Source of the DNA: Prinia subflava
Taxonomy: Eukaryota > Chordata > Aves > Passeriformes > Cisticolidae
NCBI RefSeq assembly: GCF_021018805.1
Contig: NC_086254.1
Coordinates: forward strand, 28,395,300-28,459,299
Reading direction: 5' to 3'
DNA: 64,000 nt
Positions within the stretch are counted from its first letter, which is position 1. Each line of letters opens with the position of its first letter. Under the pieces are notes generated by a model. That model saw nothing but the letters and a program-made list of their open reading frames with translations. It did not search any database and was not told the DNA's origin. The position numbers were made by a program, and so were the translations under genes. Below, piece after piece: positions 22,241 through 33,526 of the stretch.

Positions 22241-22647
22241 AAATCATACCAAACTTAGCAGCCTCAGAGAATGAATTCTATTAAATATCTACAGTTTTCT
22301 AGGAAAGAAACATGGCAAACCTTGTTTGCATCCCACATTGCAAAAGCAACACGAGCTATTCAGAAAAGGCTGCCACCCACTTCTCTTCTTTTTCCCCACT
22401 GGTGGAACACTTCCATTCTGTTGTTCTTTGGAACACTATTTGAATAAATCTGGCTGAGGCTGCTTAAAATACTACAGTGAGATACTCCAGGGTGTGAGGG
22501 GTGGAAAACTGAGCTCTTATACATCCATGTTTGTGTTGTTGGAAGACTTAAATCCCACCTCTCTGGTGGGATGAAATAGGTGCTACTAATCCAATTTCTA
22601 AATTATCATGCATCACGCTGACACTATTTTAAGACTTTGAAAAAAAA

Positions 22648-24831
22648 GCTGCCATCTATCAGTCCCTGGTGCTATTTGCTACCCTACAGCCCTGACTACC
22701 ACTGCTCTGCCTGCCTGCTGTCCATGTGGGGCTGGGGATGCTCAGCCTGCAAAGAGAGGGCCATGGGGACGCCTCAGTGCAGCTGTGCAGTCCTGGAAGG
22801 GTCCCACAGGAAAGATGGGCACAGCATGTTCAACAGGGCCTGTGCACAGAGGGCAAGGGGGGATGGCTTTAATTGGCAGGACGTGGATTGGAGTTGGAAG
22901 TTGAAGCTGAAGGAAAATGTTCTTTTACACTGAGTGTACCGAGGCACTTGGCCAGGCTGTGCACGGAGGCTGTGGATGCCCCATCCTCGGGAACATCCAA
23001 GGCCGGGTGGGAACAGGGCTCTGAACACCATGGTCTGGGCAAGATTGCTCAGGTTGCAACAAGATGATCTTCAGGGTCCCTTCCAAGCCCAGCTGCTCAG
23101 GGCGTCCACCACTCTCTGGTTGCCAGTGTCCACTTTGGATCCCCCGTGCACTCCTGGGAGCTGTGATGTCACAGTCCATGTCCCAACTGGAGCTGGCAGT
23201 GCCCACCAACACAACACAACCACTGGCCGTTGTGTCACCCCACCCTTCAGCCTGCTCCAGGAGCACTCCTGTGGCGCTGCGTGTCCCTTGCTCCCTGACC
23301 ACGCCATCAGGCCTGCAAGCTTCCAGGATTGGCTGGATTCACCCATCCATTCCTGCAGGATGCTTGCTTTAGTTATGATGACGGTATGGGGTTATTCCAT
23401 GGAGGTGGACACGCCTGGACTTCCTGGTTGGGCTGGAGCTCTGTGGGTATGGTGTGGGACAGGGACCCTCTCTGAGGTTTTGCTACCTCTGCAGATTGCA
23501 TCAGCCCTGAACACCGGCTGTTTCCTGGACTCGGCCATCCGGTTCTGCTGCTGGATGCTCCCTTTTGTCCCAATGGAGGTACGGTGCCATTCCCTGGCAG
23601 TGGACACCCCTGGACTTCCTGGCTGGGCTGCAGCTCTGTGGGGCTGGTGTGGGACAGGGACCTCACTCTGAGGTTTTGCTGCCTCTGCAGGCGGTCACTG
23701 ACACAGAAGAAGATATGGACGTGGATATTCAGATTGATGAAGAGGAAGATATGGAAGTGGAGGTAGCAGAGAGCGAAGTAGAAGAAATGGACGTGGATTT
23801 GGAGGAGGACACCATTGAAGATATGGAAGTAGATATAGAACAAGATCCAGAGGAGGAAATGGAGGTGGATGGAGATGAGAACACAGAAGAAGAAATGGAA
23901 GTGGATGTGCAGGAGGAGATCGAGGCCATGGAGATCGATGTGGAAGATGAGGAGGAGCCCATGGTCTTGGGATGAAGACCATGCCAGCAGCAGAACAGGC
24001 ATGTGCTCCCCATAGGCAGAGTGGGTTCCCTGCTGCCAGGCTGGGGCTGGGCTGGCTGCTCCCTGCTCAGGGACACGGTGGCCCGAGCACTGGATCCTGG
24101 TGCCCATCCCCAGCCTGCCCTGGGCTCGCTTTGTGCAACACAAGCCCCGTCCCAGCTGGGGCACAGCCCCCAGCCCCAGGCAGGCTCAGCTGTGGCAGCA
24201 GAGACCCCCTGTGCCAGCCTGTGCCAGCCTGGGAGCACATGGAACAGCCCTCATGCCTGACTTGCACTTGCTTTTCTTCCAGGTCTGACGGAGAGCCGAG
24301 ACGGAAACAGCCGCACCTCTGTATATACGTTTGGAAGTTTCGAGTTATCTTAGGCATAGAGGTTTTGGAGTTTGTTGTTTACAATATAGGTTAGGATATA
24401 GGTTAAGATATAGGTTAGGATATAAGTTAGGATATAGGTTGTAGGTTTCATTTTGTCTTCTGTAAATATTTTCTATAGATTGTTGTTGTTACAAATATTC
24501 TTATTATGTAAATATGTTCTGTAGTTCATGTTTGTTGCTGTTCTTCTGTAAAGAAACAATCCTTGGTTTTCACACCCCACGTCTCTTTGCATTTGCTTTG
24601 GGCACAGGCCGCATTTCCAAAGTTGTGGTCTCCACTTGCTCCAGGTTCCCAGGGCTGGAGGTGCCAGGGGGAGCTGGCACAGCCAGCCCAGGAGTGGGGG
24701 GACCTGTGCACAGAGAGCTCCCACTGACAGAGGTCACCCTCTGCTTGCACTTCCTCGGGACACCCTTGGTGTGTGCAGGGACAAATCCCAGTGGGCCCTG
24801 TCCCGTGGGATGCCAGGAGGGAGCAGGGCTG
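22648..24831 (+). repeat. Array unit 2, truncated at the right
   Basis: Matches unit 1 from its first base through the gene, the minisatellite (24384-24443, five copies) and the following segment. It stops matching at GAGCAGGGCTG (24831). The last roughly 1.66 kb of a full unit, including the antisense CR1 piece, is absent. Unique sequence follows. Confidence 0.9.
23360..23975 (+). CDS. Acidic 12-residue-repeat protein, copy 2 (class A)
   Basis: Exons 23360-23383, 23495-23578 and 23691-23975 give 130 residues. It differs from copy 1 in having SAIRFCCW and DIQIDEEE, the forms shared by nearly all other copies, so copy 1 carries the private changes. The acidic tail begins AVTDTEEDMDVD and lacks the EEQTVEDMEVDV repeat found in class B. 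The gene is complete although the unit around it loses its right end about 860 nt after the stop. Loss of the downstream AATAAA-containing segment means this copy may use a different polyadenylation site from the others. Confidence 0.6.
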
Positions 24832-27800
24832 AGCCTGCCTGGTCCTGCAGAGCCTCAGCCATTGCTCTTCCCTGGGCAGCCCCGGCACTCCCGAGGCTGC
24901 TCTGGGCTGCGGGCAAGCCCTGCTCCTGGGCACCCTGAGGGGCTGCAGCCAGCCTGGAGGGAGCTGCAGCACAGGGGCCTCTGGCCTGCATGCACCAAGA
25001 TTGCCTCTGGAAACCCCTCTGGCACCAGACTCTGGTACAACAAAAATTGATCCTCCCAGGGAAAGGCATGACCTCACTGGCACCAATTTGTCCCTTGCAC
25101 TTTCTAGCACAGCAAACAACAGCGCTTGGAATCCCTGTTCTGCACTCCCTGCCTGGCCACAAAAACATCTGAACCCTCCAGAACATCTTGAATTAGCACC
25201 AACCTGCAGGGAGCTACAGGGGGAGAACCTACCCCAACCACACAGAGAAATACTCTACATCGACAGTGTGGAGCAGAGCTGAAACTCAAGTATTTTAATG
25301 CCAAAAGAAAGGCTTTTTATTATTGAAGTCCTCCTCCAAGAACAATAATGAAAGCTTTTGGTCTCATCTGCCACAGATCTTTATTGCCGAGGTTTTCTTC
25401 TGGGTTATGACTGATTCAAATTAACCTGTTCAGAACTCTGATGCTGTTCCTGGCTAAGGTGCAGAGATGATAGTTCAGAGCCAGATGAGCTCAGCACTCA
25501 GCTTGTGCAACACACAGAATTTCCAGACACACACATTCAGACCATGCAAACTGATCCTTTTTCATCTCTGTGCAAAGATCTTTATTAGGACGTCACTGAT
25601 GTCCCACACACTTCACTGAGCTCTCCCTTCTATCCAGCTCTCCCAGTCACTTCACAGACTTCACTCCAAGCACTTTCTGAGATAGCTCAATAGCACATGG
25701 CATTTAATCCTGCTTTTTCTTCACTTTCTCCTGAGCTCTCTCCACACGCAGTGTGTGGTCTCTGCAGCAGCATGAACGTGCCACCTCCCTGACACTGGGG
25801 TTCATGTCACAGCTTTTCACCAAAAGAAGCAAAGAAATGATTCCCACTGGCTCCCACACAGCTTTTGGGCACTTTGCATGGCTGTAGTTTCAGCACCAGC
25901 CCTGGTGCACAGGAATTTCAGGAGGAGATACACAGTAGGAATCAGCCATTGACAGAGAAAAACAGCAGTTTGCAAGGCCCCGATCCCCACCACACTGTAG
26001 ACTGGGAGAACCCAGACTCTGCAGTTACACTTTGGCCTCTGTGCCTCGCTTTTCCTCTCAATAAATTCCCCCCCAGTTTCCCTCATGCTCAGATTCCCAA
26101 GATAGTTAGAAGCAGCATTAGGAGCAGGGATAGATGATGGGAACTGTCCCAAGACTTGACAAAATTTTTCTTCTCACCCATGACAAGTGCAGCCAAGGAG
26201 AGAGGAAAAGCCTGCATGAAAGAGGTGTGCAGTCAAAGCACTAATCAAATTCAGGTCTAATGAGAGAAGCTGAAGAGGTTTTCAGTGTTTGGAACAAGAT
26301 TAGCAGCTCCAGGCAGAGGAGGGATGTAACAAAAACCAGAAAAATCCTCAACGTTTCACTTAGTAACAAACCCCTCTGAAAGATATCCCAGCACATCATC
26401 TCACAACGGGAGGAAATAACACAGCAAGAAAGGGCTGATGTGGAAAATTCATCTCATCACATCCCCGGGGGCTCGGCACCCTTTCCCACCCCATTCCTGG
26501 ATGGAAAGGGGCTGCAGGGATGTGGGGTCCGTGCCTGGGAGCAGCAAACCCGAGTGCTGAGCTGGCAGGGCGCCGCCAGCTGCTCCTGCTCCTCCTCCTC
26601 TGAGGCCCTGCCCCGTTCCCATGGCGAGCACAGCCCCGGGAACCTGAGAGCAGCTCCAGCACCGAGAGAACGTCTTGTTTCCTGTTACTCGAGCAGCACA
26701 GCTCTGATTCCAGATTCTCCCCCTGCTAATTAATTCAATAAAATCAGGAGCACGGTAGCAGTTGCAGCAGGGACTGGCTCATTGGCACACGCCGCCTGCA
26801 GGCCCCTCCACAGAATCCCTGTGGAACAGAGCTCTTCTTCCTCAGCATTTCAGGGCTGGTGTTCCCCCTCCCAATTTTTGCCCTCTTTCTGGCAGAAGGC
26901 ACCACAAAGAGGTCATTTACATTAGGAGGGGATGTGTTTTGGGCTGATTTTGGACAAGAAGCCCAGTGGGACCTCATCCCTCTCCCTGGTGCCTTGGGTT
27001 GCCACACTCCAGATGAGAGTTTCTGCAGCAGCACCTGATCCTCTGCCAAAAAGCATGAAATTTCACCCTCTGATTTCACTTCGTGTGGCCACAGCACTAA
27101 TTATTTCTGACAGAGCCTTGCATGCTGCTAAAAACTCTATAAATTCCCTCTAAGCTGTCTCAGCTTTGGCTGAGGGCACAGGGCCCTTGTAGGCCCGGGT
27201 GCCTCACGCAAAGCCACCTCAGTGCCACCACACAGGCAGTGTGAGGCAGGATGGTCTCATCCAGGACACCACCCCAGGGATGCAAAGAGAACAGAAAGTT
27301 CTGGCAAACATGGGTTAAAATCAGGCCGAGAAATTGTCCCTGACCAGCTGTCTGTCTCTCCAGGCCCTGCTTCCAGGGCTGGCACCAGCAAATGGACTCT
27401 TGTGGGAATAGATCTGTTAAAACCCATGAGAGCAATTCCCACCGCAGCCCTGCCTACTCCAAGTGGCATCATTTTGGTACCTGACTACTTCAAAGGTGAA
27501 AGCATATTCTCTCTAATTTGCTAAATTGAAAAATTTACTCCTCTCAGGAGTCCATCTCATTTCCATCTTTATACCTCTTAGTCTTTGTACACTCAGTCCA
27601 TAACATGAAAAGATTTTTCCTTAATTTCTTCTCCAGGAAAGAAGGAATTGATCTTTCATTTGCTGCACTTTAAATTGGCATGTTGACTACAAAAATCTAC
27701 TGCTCATCCCAATGAAGTCTGATCCAATAGTTCCAATTACTCCAGTAACAGAGATCTTTACAGGGATGGGTGGAAAGGACAGGATCAAAATAGATGGGTC

Positions 27801-30800
27801 TTCTCACATGAAAGGAGGCAGAGCAAGAAGCAGAATCTTGGAAGACAGCATTGCTTTAAATTAGGATATGTGCTGTGCATGGCAAGACAAAACACGACCC
27901 ATTCCTCATCCTGCCTCTGGATGTGGTTCAATCCTCTCGTCCCCAGCTGTGGAATTGTGGTGCAGAGTCTGGTCCTCACTGCCCTGGCAAACGACAGAGC
28001 TGAGCTGATCTCAGCCTGAAATCCCTGTGGATTGACAGCAAGGACTTGTACAAGATGTAAATGTGTTTGCAACAAGCACAGCATCCACTGTGCAGGGAAT
28101 GATTTTCTCTTCATCCTTCCCACTCTCCAGGTATTCTCTAAGAAAATCCACTCTCTAGTATAGACAAAGCAGTAGAAATGGAAGGTCCTGTGTACCCCCA
28201 AAAGCCATGAGCCTGTTCATCCCACAGCTCTTCCCTCACAGCCATCAGCTGTGCACTGAGCAAGCAGCAAACTGCTCACTGCTGGCATTGCCTGTGCTCT
28301 CAACTGGGAGCTGTGGATCACCAGCAAGCTCCGAATGTTTTCTAGTGTGAAGTATTCCCTACAGATTCTGCTTATGGGTCAGTCCCACAGGAGGTCTGGG
28401 GAGTGTTTAGGTCAACAGGGTCTCCGGAGGCTGCAGCTGGAGCTTGGGGCCTCCCTCCAAACTACTCCACAGTAAAAAATATGTGCTAAGGTCACAATGA
28501 AAAATCCTCTGCCAAGCCTTCTTTAGTGTCTCTCAACTCCCAATTCTGGTTGTAAAGTGCTATTTAGGAAGATCAGACTGATCAAAATCAGGACATTTTT
28601 GTGGATTTTTGTAAAAACGCTTTTGGAAGCTTTAAGAATGAGGGATTTTCACTGAAGTCATTATTCCTCTTACAAAATTTTCAGCATCCTGTTGTTTTAA
28701 CTTTCCACTCTTCTGCCAACTTTCACCTTCCCAGAGCCAATAATTTTGCTGACAGCCACAGTGCCCATGTGCCATTTGCTGAGCATCACCTGCATGAGGC
28801 CTCATGTGCTCACTAAGGAAAACTCACTTCTTCAGATTATTTGCAGAACCAGGGAAGATCTTGCTTGCTCAGTTGGGCAGTGGAAGGGTTTTCTATTCAA
28901 ACCTACTCTGTGTGGAATCACTGATACATTTTTGACTCAGAGAAATCTGTTTATTTTCTGCACTTAAATAAAGAGTGAGCAGCTCCATGAGCAACACCAC
29001 GGCAGAAGAAACACAAACAGGCTGTTACTCAAAGATCATCTCTGAAGGGCTTGTGCTCTGCTTTTCAGATGAGATTAAGAGCTCAATTACAGTAGAGAAA
29101 GAGCCTTTCATTAAATCACACACAGAACATAATAAGGACAAATTACAAAGCTCTTCAGAAGCAAATCTGTGTCAGACTGCTGGGTAAGGAAACTCTTTAG
29201 GGGGAGCCTTCAGTGGTTTCTCCTGCCCTTGGGGAGAAATGTGTCCTACACACCTCATTTATCCACGTTTTTGAGGAAAGGTCACAACTAAAATCCCATG
29301 GGGCATCCAATGCTTTGAATGCCTCTCTTCCAGTGACACAGATGAGCAGTATAAGCAACCATCCCCTCATGTTTGTAATGAGTGGGGTGAAGCCTCGGGT
29401 TAGTGTATACTGTGCTGATGTGCACAGTTTAGAGGTGCAATGGTTTGTTCTGCTAACACAGGAAAAGCCCAGAAGATCAGTGTTGTCTCAGTCCCATATT
29501 GGTAACAGAAGATAACCTGTGGAGGAGTGTAAAGAATTTTAAGGCCCAGCAACTAAGGGATGAATCAAGTACCTAATGCCAGACCCTGGACATAACTGTT
29601 GAAATCCAGCATTCCTGCCATGCTCTCCTGTCTGCAAAAGCCTCCCCCAAGAAAGCTGCAGATAAGGAGGCGAGCAAAGAACAGATTCAAGTCCCTCACA
29701 CAGAGGAGAGAGCCCAAAGACCCACAAGCCAGAGAGATCTCTCCCTGAGCAGCCAGGCTGCCCAAACTTTCAAAATCAAAGCTCCAGTGTGCAAATCCCA
29801 GGCTCACAAACCATGGGCAGAAATAACCACTGGCCTCTGGATTTGCAGGTGACTGTACAAGTGTGAACCTGGAGCTGAGTGATTGGATGCTTTTCCCTGC
29901 CCAGAAATCCAAGGCACTGCATGGCAGAGCTCAAAGTGGAAAGCAAAGGGTTCCAGGGCTGCCCAGAACCCTGCACCTGGGAAGGCGAAAGTCCAGGTTC
30001 AGTCACAGGGTTGTCACCACTTGATTTTGTTCCCTTGTTATTCTGCTCTCCTGGAATATATTATGGTTAATTAAAGGCAGTTAGCTAATTGGATTGTAAG
30101 CAGGTGCTAGTGAAAAAAACCAAACCACTGTTCCCCTCTGAAATGCCAGACGGGAGATTCATTGAAATTCTGTTTGAAAAGACATCCCAAAACTTCGTAA
30201 TCTGTTGATGAAAACAGTCAAGGGAAGGTCAAAGGAAAAAGAACAAACAATGTTTTTCAAGAGGTTTCACAACTCAGGCAACTCCAACCCCCATTAACAT
30301 TAGGATTGAGGATTGTCATCCCCACACCAGGAAACCTTTCAAAGACTCAAAAATGTTCATTGAAAAGCAGTGCCAGAATGCACAAAGTTGAACAATGATC
30401 CATGAAGGCCTAATCTTTCCATCAAGGCCAGGATGAGATGAGTAGAAGAGGATGACTGGGGTTCTTAAAAAGCCAGACCTCAGAGCTGAGACAGGATTCA
30501 ATCCTGATGTCCCTCTAGTTATCCAGAAAAGGATCAAGACATGTCAGGGAGCTCAGAAAGCCAGAATGCTCAAAACAGCAGCATGTACACAGAGGGAAGA
30601 AGAGGAAATACAGCTGGATACTTCCTAATGCTCTTCTGTGGACTGACCTGATGTCTGGTGCAGTGAGTCACAGAAAACTTGCTCAAAACATGGGTGGCAG
30701 AACTGAAAGTGTTCACTGATAAGCAACAGGAAAAATTAAGAGCATACAGGAGTGAACGTAGTCACAAGGACCTGGAGAAGAAAGAACCCCAAAAGGCCAG

Positions 30801-33311
30801 ACATGAGGTAATATTGTGCATAATGAGGCTAAAATACATGTTGCTATTCATCAGGTATCCAAAGAATTATAGAATGGTTTGGGTTGGAAGGGACCTTTAA
30901 AGGTCATCTGGAATGACAAACTATTGAAAGCAACAGAAAAACAGTATCTTGACTGCCAGGGAAAACTGCATTGAAAGCAATCTAGGATTAGAGCCAAAAC
31001 AGCAACATCTTACCTTTGAACTAAAGATTTATCAATAGCTAATGCTGCCTGCTTCTGAGGGACACACTAAAGCAGAATCCCTCCAGTTTTCCCATGCTAT
31101 GCCATCAAACCTCTCCATGCCCCCCAGCTCCTGCAGAAACTGCACTTGGTGATGTGAGCCCAGCATGGCAGCAGCCCGCAGGAAGCACCACCTCAGAGAA
31201 CTGCATCACCACTTCTACAGAAGGAGGCAGCTTTGACCTGAACATCAAGCAACACTAAACTTCTCTGGGAAGCACTGGGTGCAGGATAATCAAGGACAGA
31301 AAAGGGATGTGTCTGTGGAGCAGAGGCTGGTTTAAATTCTCATTAGGTTGTCAAGGACTGGTTTCATTAGTCTGCCTACAGACAATCATAATTACTTAGT
31401 GGCTACTGCAGGGTGAAAAGCCATTTCAGTTTATTAACATTCTCAGAGCTGCAAACCTATCAGTGAAATTATTTTTAAAGTGGCTTGTAAAGTTTGTCTC
31501 TTCTCAAAGAACATGTCAGACTGATAGACCAGAGTGTGAAATTTACACCCCAATAAAAGGGAGTTTGAATGCAGTTTAATAGCACTTGAAGTGTTCTGCT
31601 CTGAGAAACTGTCCCCAAAGCCCAGGTGGATCTTTCTCCATTGGAATTCGTAGAAATTTGTGGAAGCTATAACTCTGACATTGATTTTACAGGTGCATTT
31701 ACAGCCCAAGGGTCAAGACCAAAGCCATAAAATGCTGCTCAAGCACTGAGCTTTCTCAAACCAGAGGTAAACTTGTATCTAAAGGCCTGTCTGAAGCCCA
31801 GGACTACTAAACTTGCTCTAGTAGAATTCTGTTATGAAGCTTAGCCTGCAATGAAGGTAGATTTTTATTTAGCTTAGTTAAATATTCCCCTTAAACCAGC
31901 ATAAATTATCATTTCCTCACTATAATTCATGGTTTATCCACTCCTAATTACTTTTTCTTCTTGCCCTAAGCACCATCCTCACTCATACAACAGGTTGATG
32001 GCTCCCATTAAATTTATTATTCTACAGACATATGTTGGATTAAAGTTAACCTAAATGAGAGCTTTATCCAGCTCCTGCCAGAGCTAATGGAGAAGCTATT
32101 TCAGTTTATTCAAAGCAGCTGTTATCTCAGAAAAAGGGTCGTGCTTAAATTAGAATAAAAGTTCTGCCAGAATCCGTATTCCTTTGTTTCCCCCAACGAT
32201 TCACTAAAAGCCCTCAGTCACTTAAGAGCTTTTTAAATCATTTCCAGTATTCACTACATGGCCAATTATTAAAAGAGCCCTGAACATGCAGTGTAGTTAA
32301 TGACCATCTCTGACATATTTCTTACATGTATTTTCTTTCCACATTTTCTTCAGCAATAGCTAACCAGGCGCCTTCCCCTTTTTATCTCCTGTTTATTTCC
32401 TTTACACTCATCCTCCATAGCACAGCACATGATGTTTCCACAAAACCAACCTGCACCAGCCACTGTTCCACAACTTGCCCATCAAATCCCAATCTTTTAC
32501 ACTTCCACCTCTTCATCTTCCCATGGAGGGGAGTCCAGATCAGCCAGATGCAAATGAGATGTTTGAAGCCCAGTGGTGATGAGGCAGTGATTGCTTGAGA
32601 ACAGGAGGAGGAAAGGTCTTGGCTGTGTCTTGGTTTTTAACTCATCCTCAGTTGTGCAGGAAAATTAAGGACAGAGCAGGGAAGCTCCTCTGAGCAGCTT
32701 CCCCATGGCATCGTTCCTGTCACGAAGTCAGAGACAGGCAGGTCACACATATTCTCTTGCTCTGACTCCTGCTGGGATGACAATATTGAAAAAGAGGAAA
32801 AAAAAAACCCGAACTTATCAGGGATTTTCATTGTGTCAGCTCAGGATTCCCCATGCACTTGCAAAGGGGAAATGTTCATCAGGAAAAGCCTATGCGAAGG
32901 AGCCTCAAATTGTCCAAAATCCCAGTAAAAATATTTTTTCTTATGGAAACCTTCACCAAAGCTGGTCACAATTCGGGCCCTTTGTACAGCCATTTCCTGA
33001 TGTGCATCTCACAGTGAGGTGTTCCCACTGCTCCAGGGACCCAACAGAAACCTTAGAACCCCACACAAACACAGCCCAAGCAGCTGCACCCTTGCCTCCA
33101 AATCTGGCTACCTGCATCAGCCACCTCTGTGCTGATCTGAGCCTGCTTCTCCCAAAACAAGGTGGTCAAATTATCCTTGAAAAGACTGACAACAGCATTC
33201 TTGTATTCTAAAAAAGAGCCACCCTTTCATAGCTGTAATCTCCACACTGAGACTTTATTCCCTTCAAGTGTCCAAGAACACAGGAAGCATCAAGGAAGGC
33301 ACTGCAGTGAG
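24832..33311. other. Unique spacer interrupting the tandem array
   Basis: About 8.5 kb unrelated to the array unit. No gene is supported. It contains a CR1 stub at 30864-30911 and a short GC-rich patch near 26540-26660. AT-rich blocks occur around 31340-32320 with TAATTA/CATTAG cores that might include a regulatory element. Array homology resumes at CACTATTTGAATA (33312), in the tail part of a unit. The spacer thus replaces about 1.4 kb of unit sequence. Confidence 0.7.
30864..30911 (-). mobile_element. CR1 3' terminal stub, antisense
   Basis: The plus strand reads 'gaattatagaatggtttgg' followed by 'gttggaagggacctttaaaggtcatctgg', the reverse complement of the last 50 or so bases of a CR1 element. 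Nothing more of the element is visible on its right. Confidence 0.8.
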
Positions 33312-33526
33312 CACTATTTGAATATATCTGGCTGAGGCTGCTTAAAATACTACAGTGAGATACTCCAGGGTGTGAGGGGTGGAAAACTGAGCTCTTATAC
33401 ATCCAGTGTTTGTGTTGTTGAAAGTCTTAAATCCCACCTCTCTGGTGGGATGAAATAGGTGCTACTAATCCAATTTCTAAATTATCATGCCTCACGCTGA
33501 CACTATTTTAAGACTTTGAAAAAAAA
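33312..33526 (+). repeat. Partial array unit (tail only) before unit 3
   Basis: About 215 nt matching the end of a full unit (from CACTATTTGAATA to TTTGAAAAAA). This is either what remains of the tail of unit 2 after the interruption or the tail of another lost unit. It has no gene. Confidence 0.9.

Larger units (their letters stand above)
18800..22647 (+). repeat. Array unit 1 (about 3.85 kb)
   Basis: First unit of the tandem array. Order inside: sense CR1 3' fragment about 19030-19244; conserved inverted repeat 19316-19329; three-exon acidic-repeat gene 19513-20128; candidate 3' exon acceptor before 20435; 12-bp minisatellite 20537-20608 (six copies); unrecognised sequence; antisense CR1 3' fragment about 22067-22240; tail ending in TTTGAAAAAA. 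An AATAAA at 21154-21159 is a candidate polyadenylation signal. Full-length unit of class A. Confidence 0.95.

Noticed and set aside
22934..23671. 245-residue plus-strand frame running through CR1, upstream sequence, exon 1, intron 1, exon 2 and intron 2
   Set aside because: It reads through both introns and a CR1 fragment, and the equivalent frame is broken by a one-base indel in units 1, 7, 9 and 10. Only the exon portions are kept.
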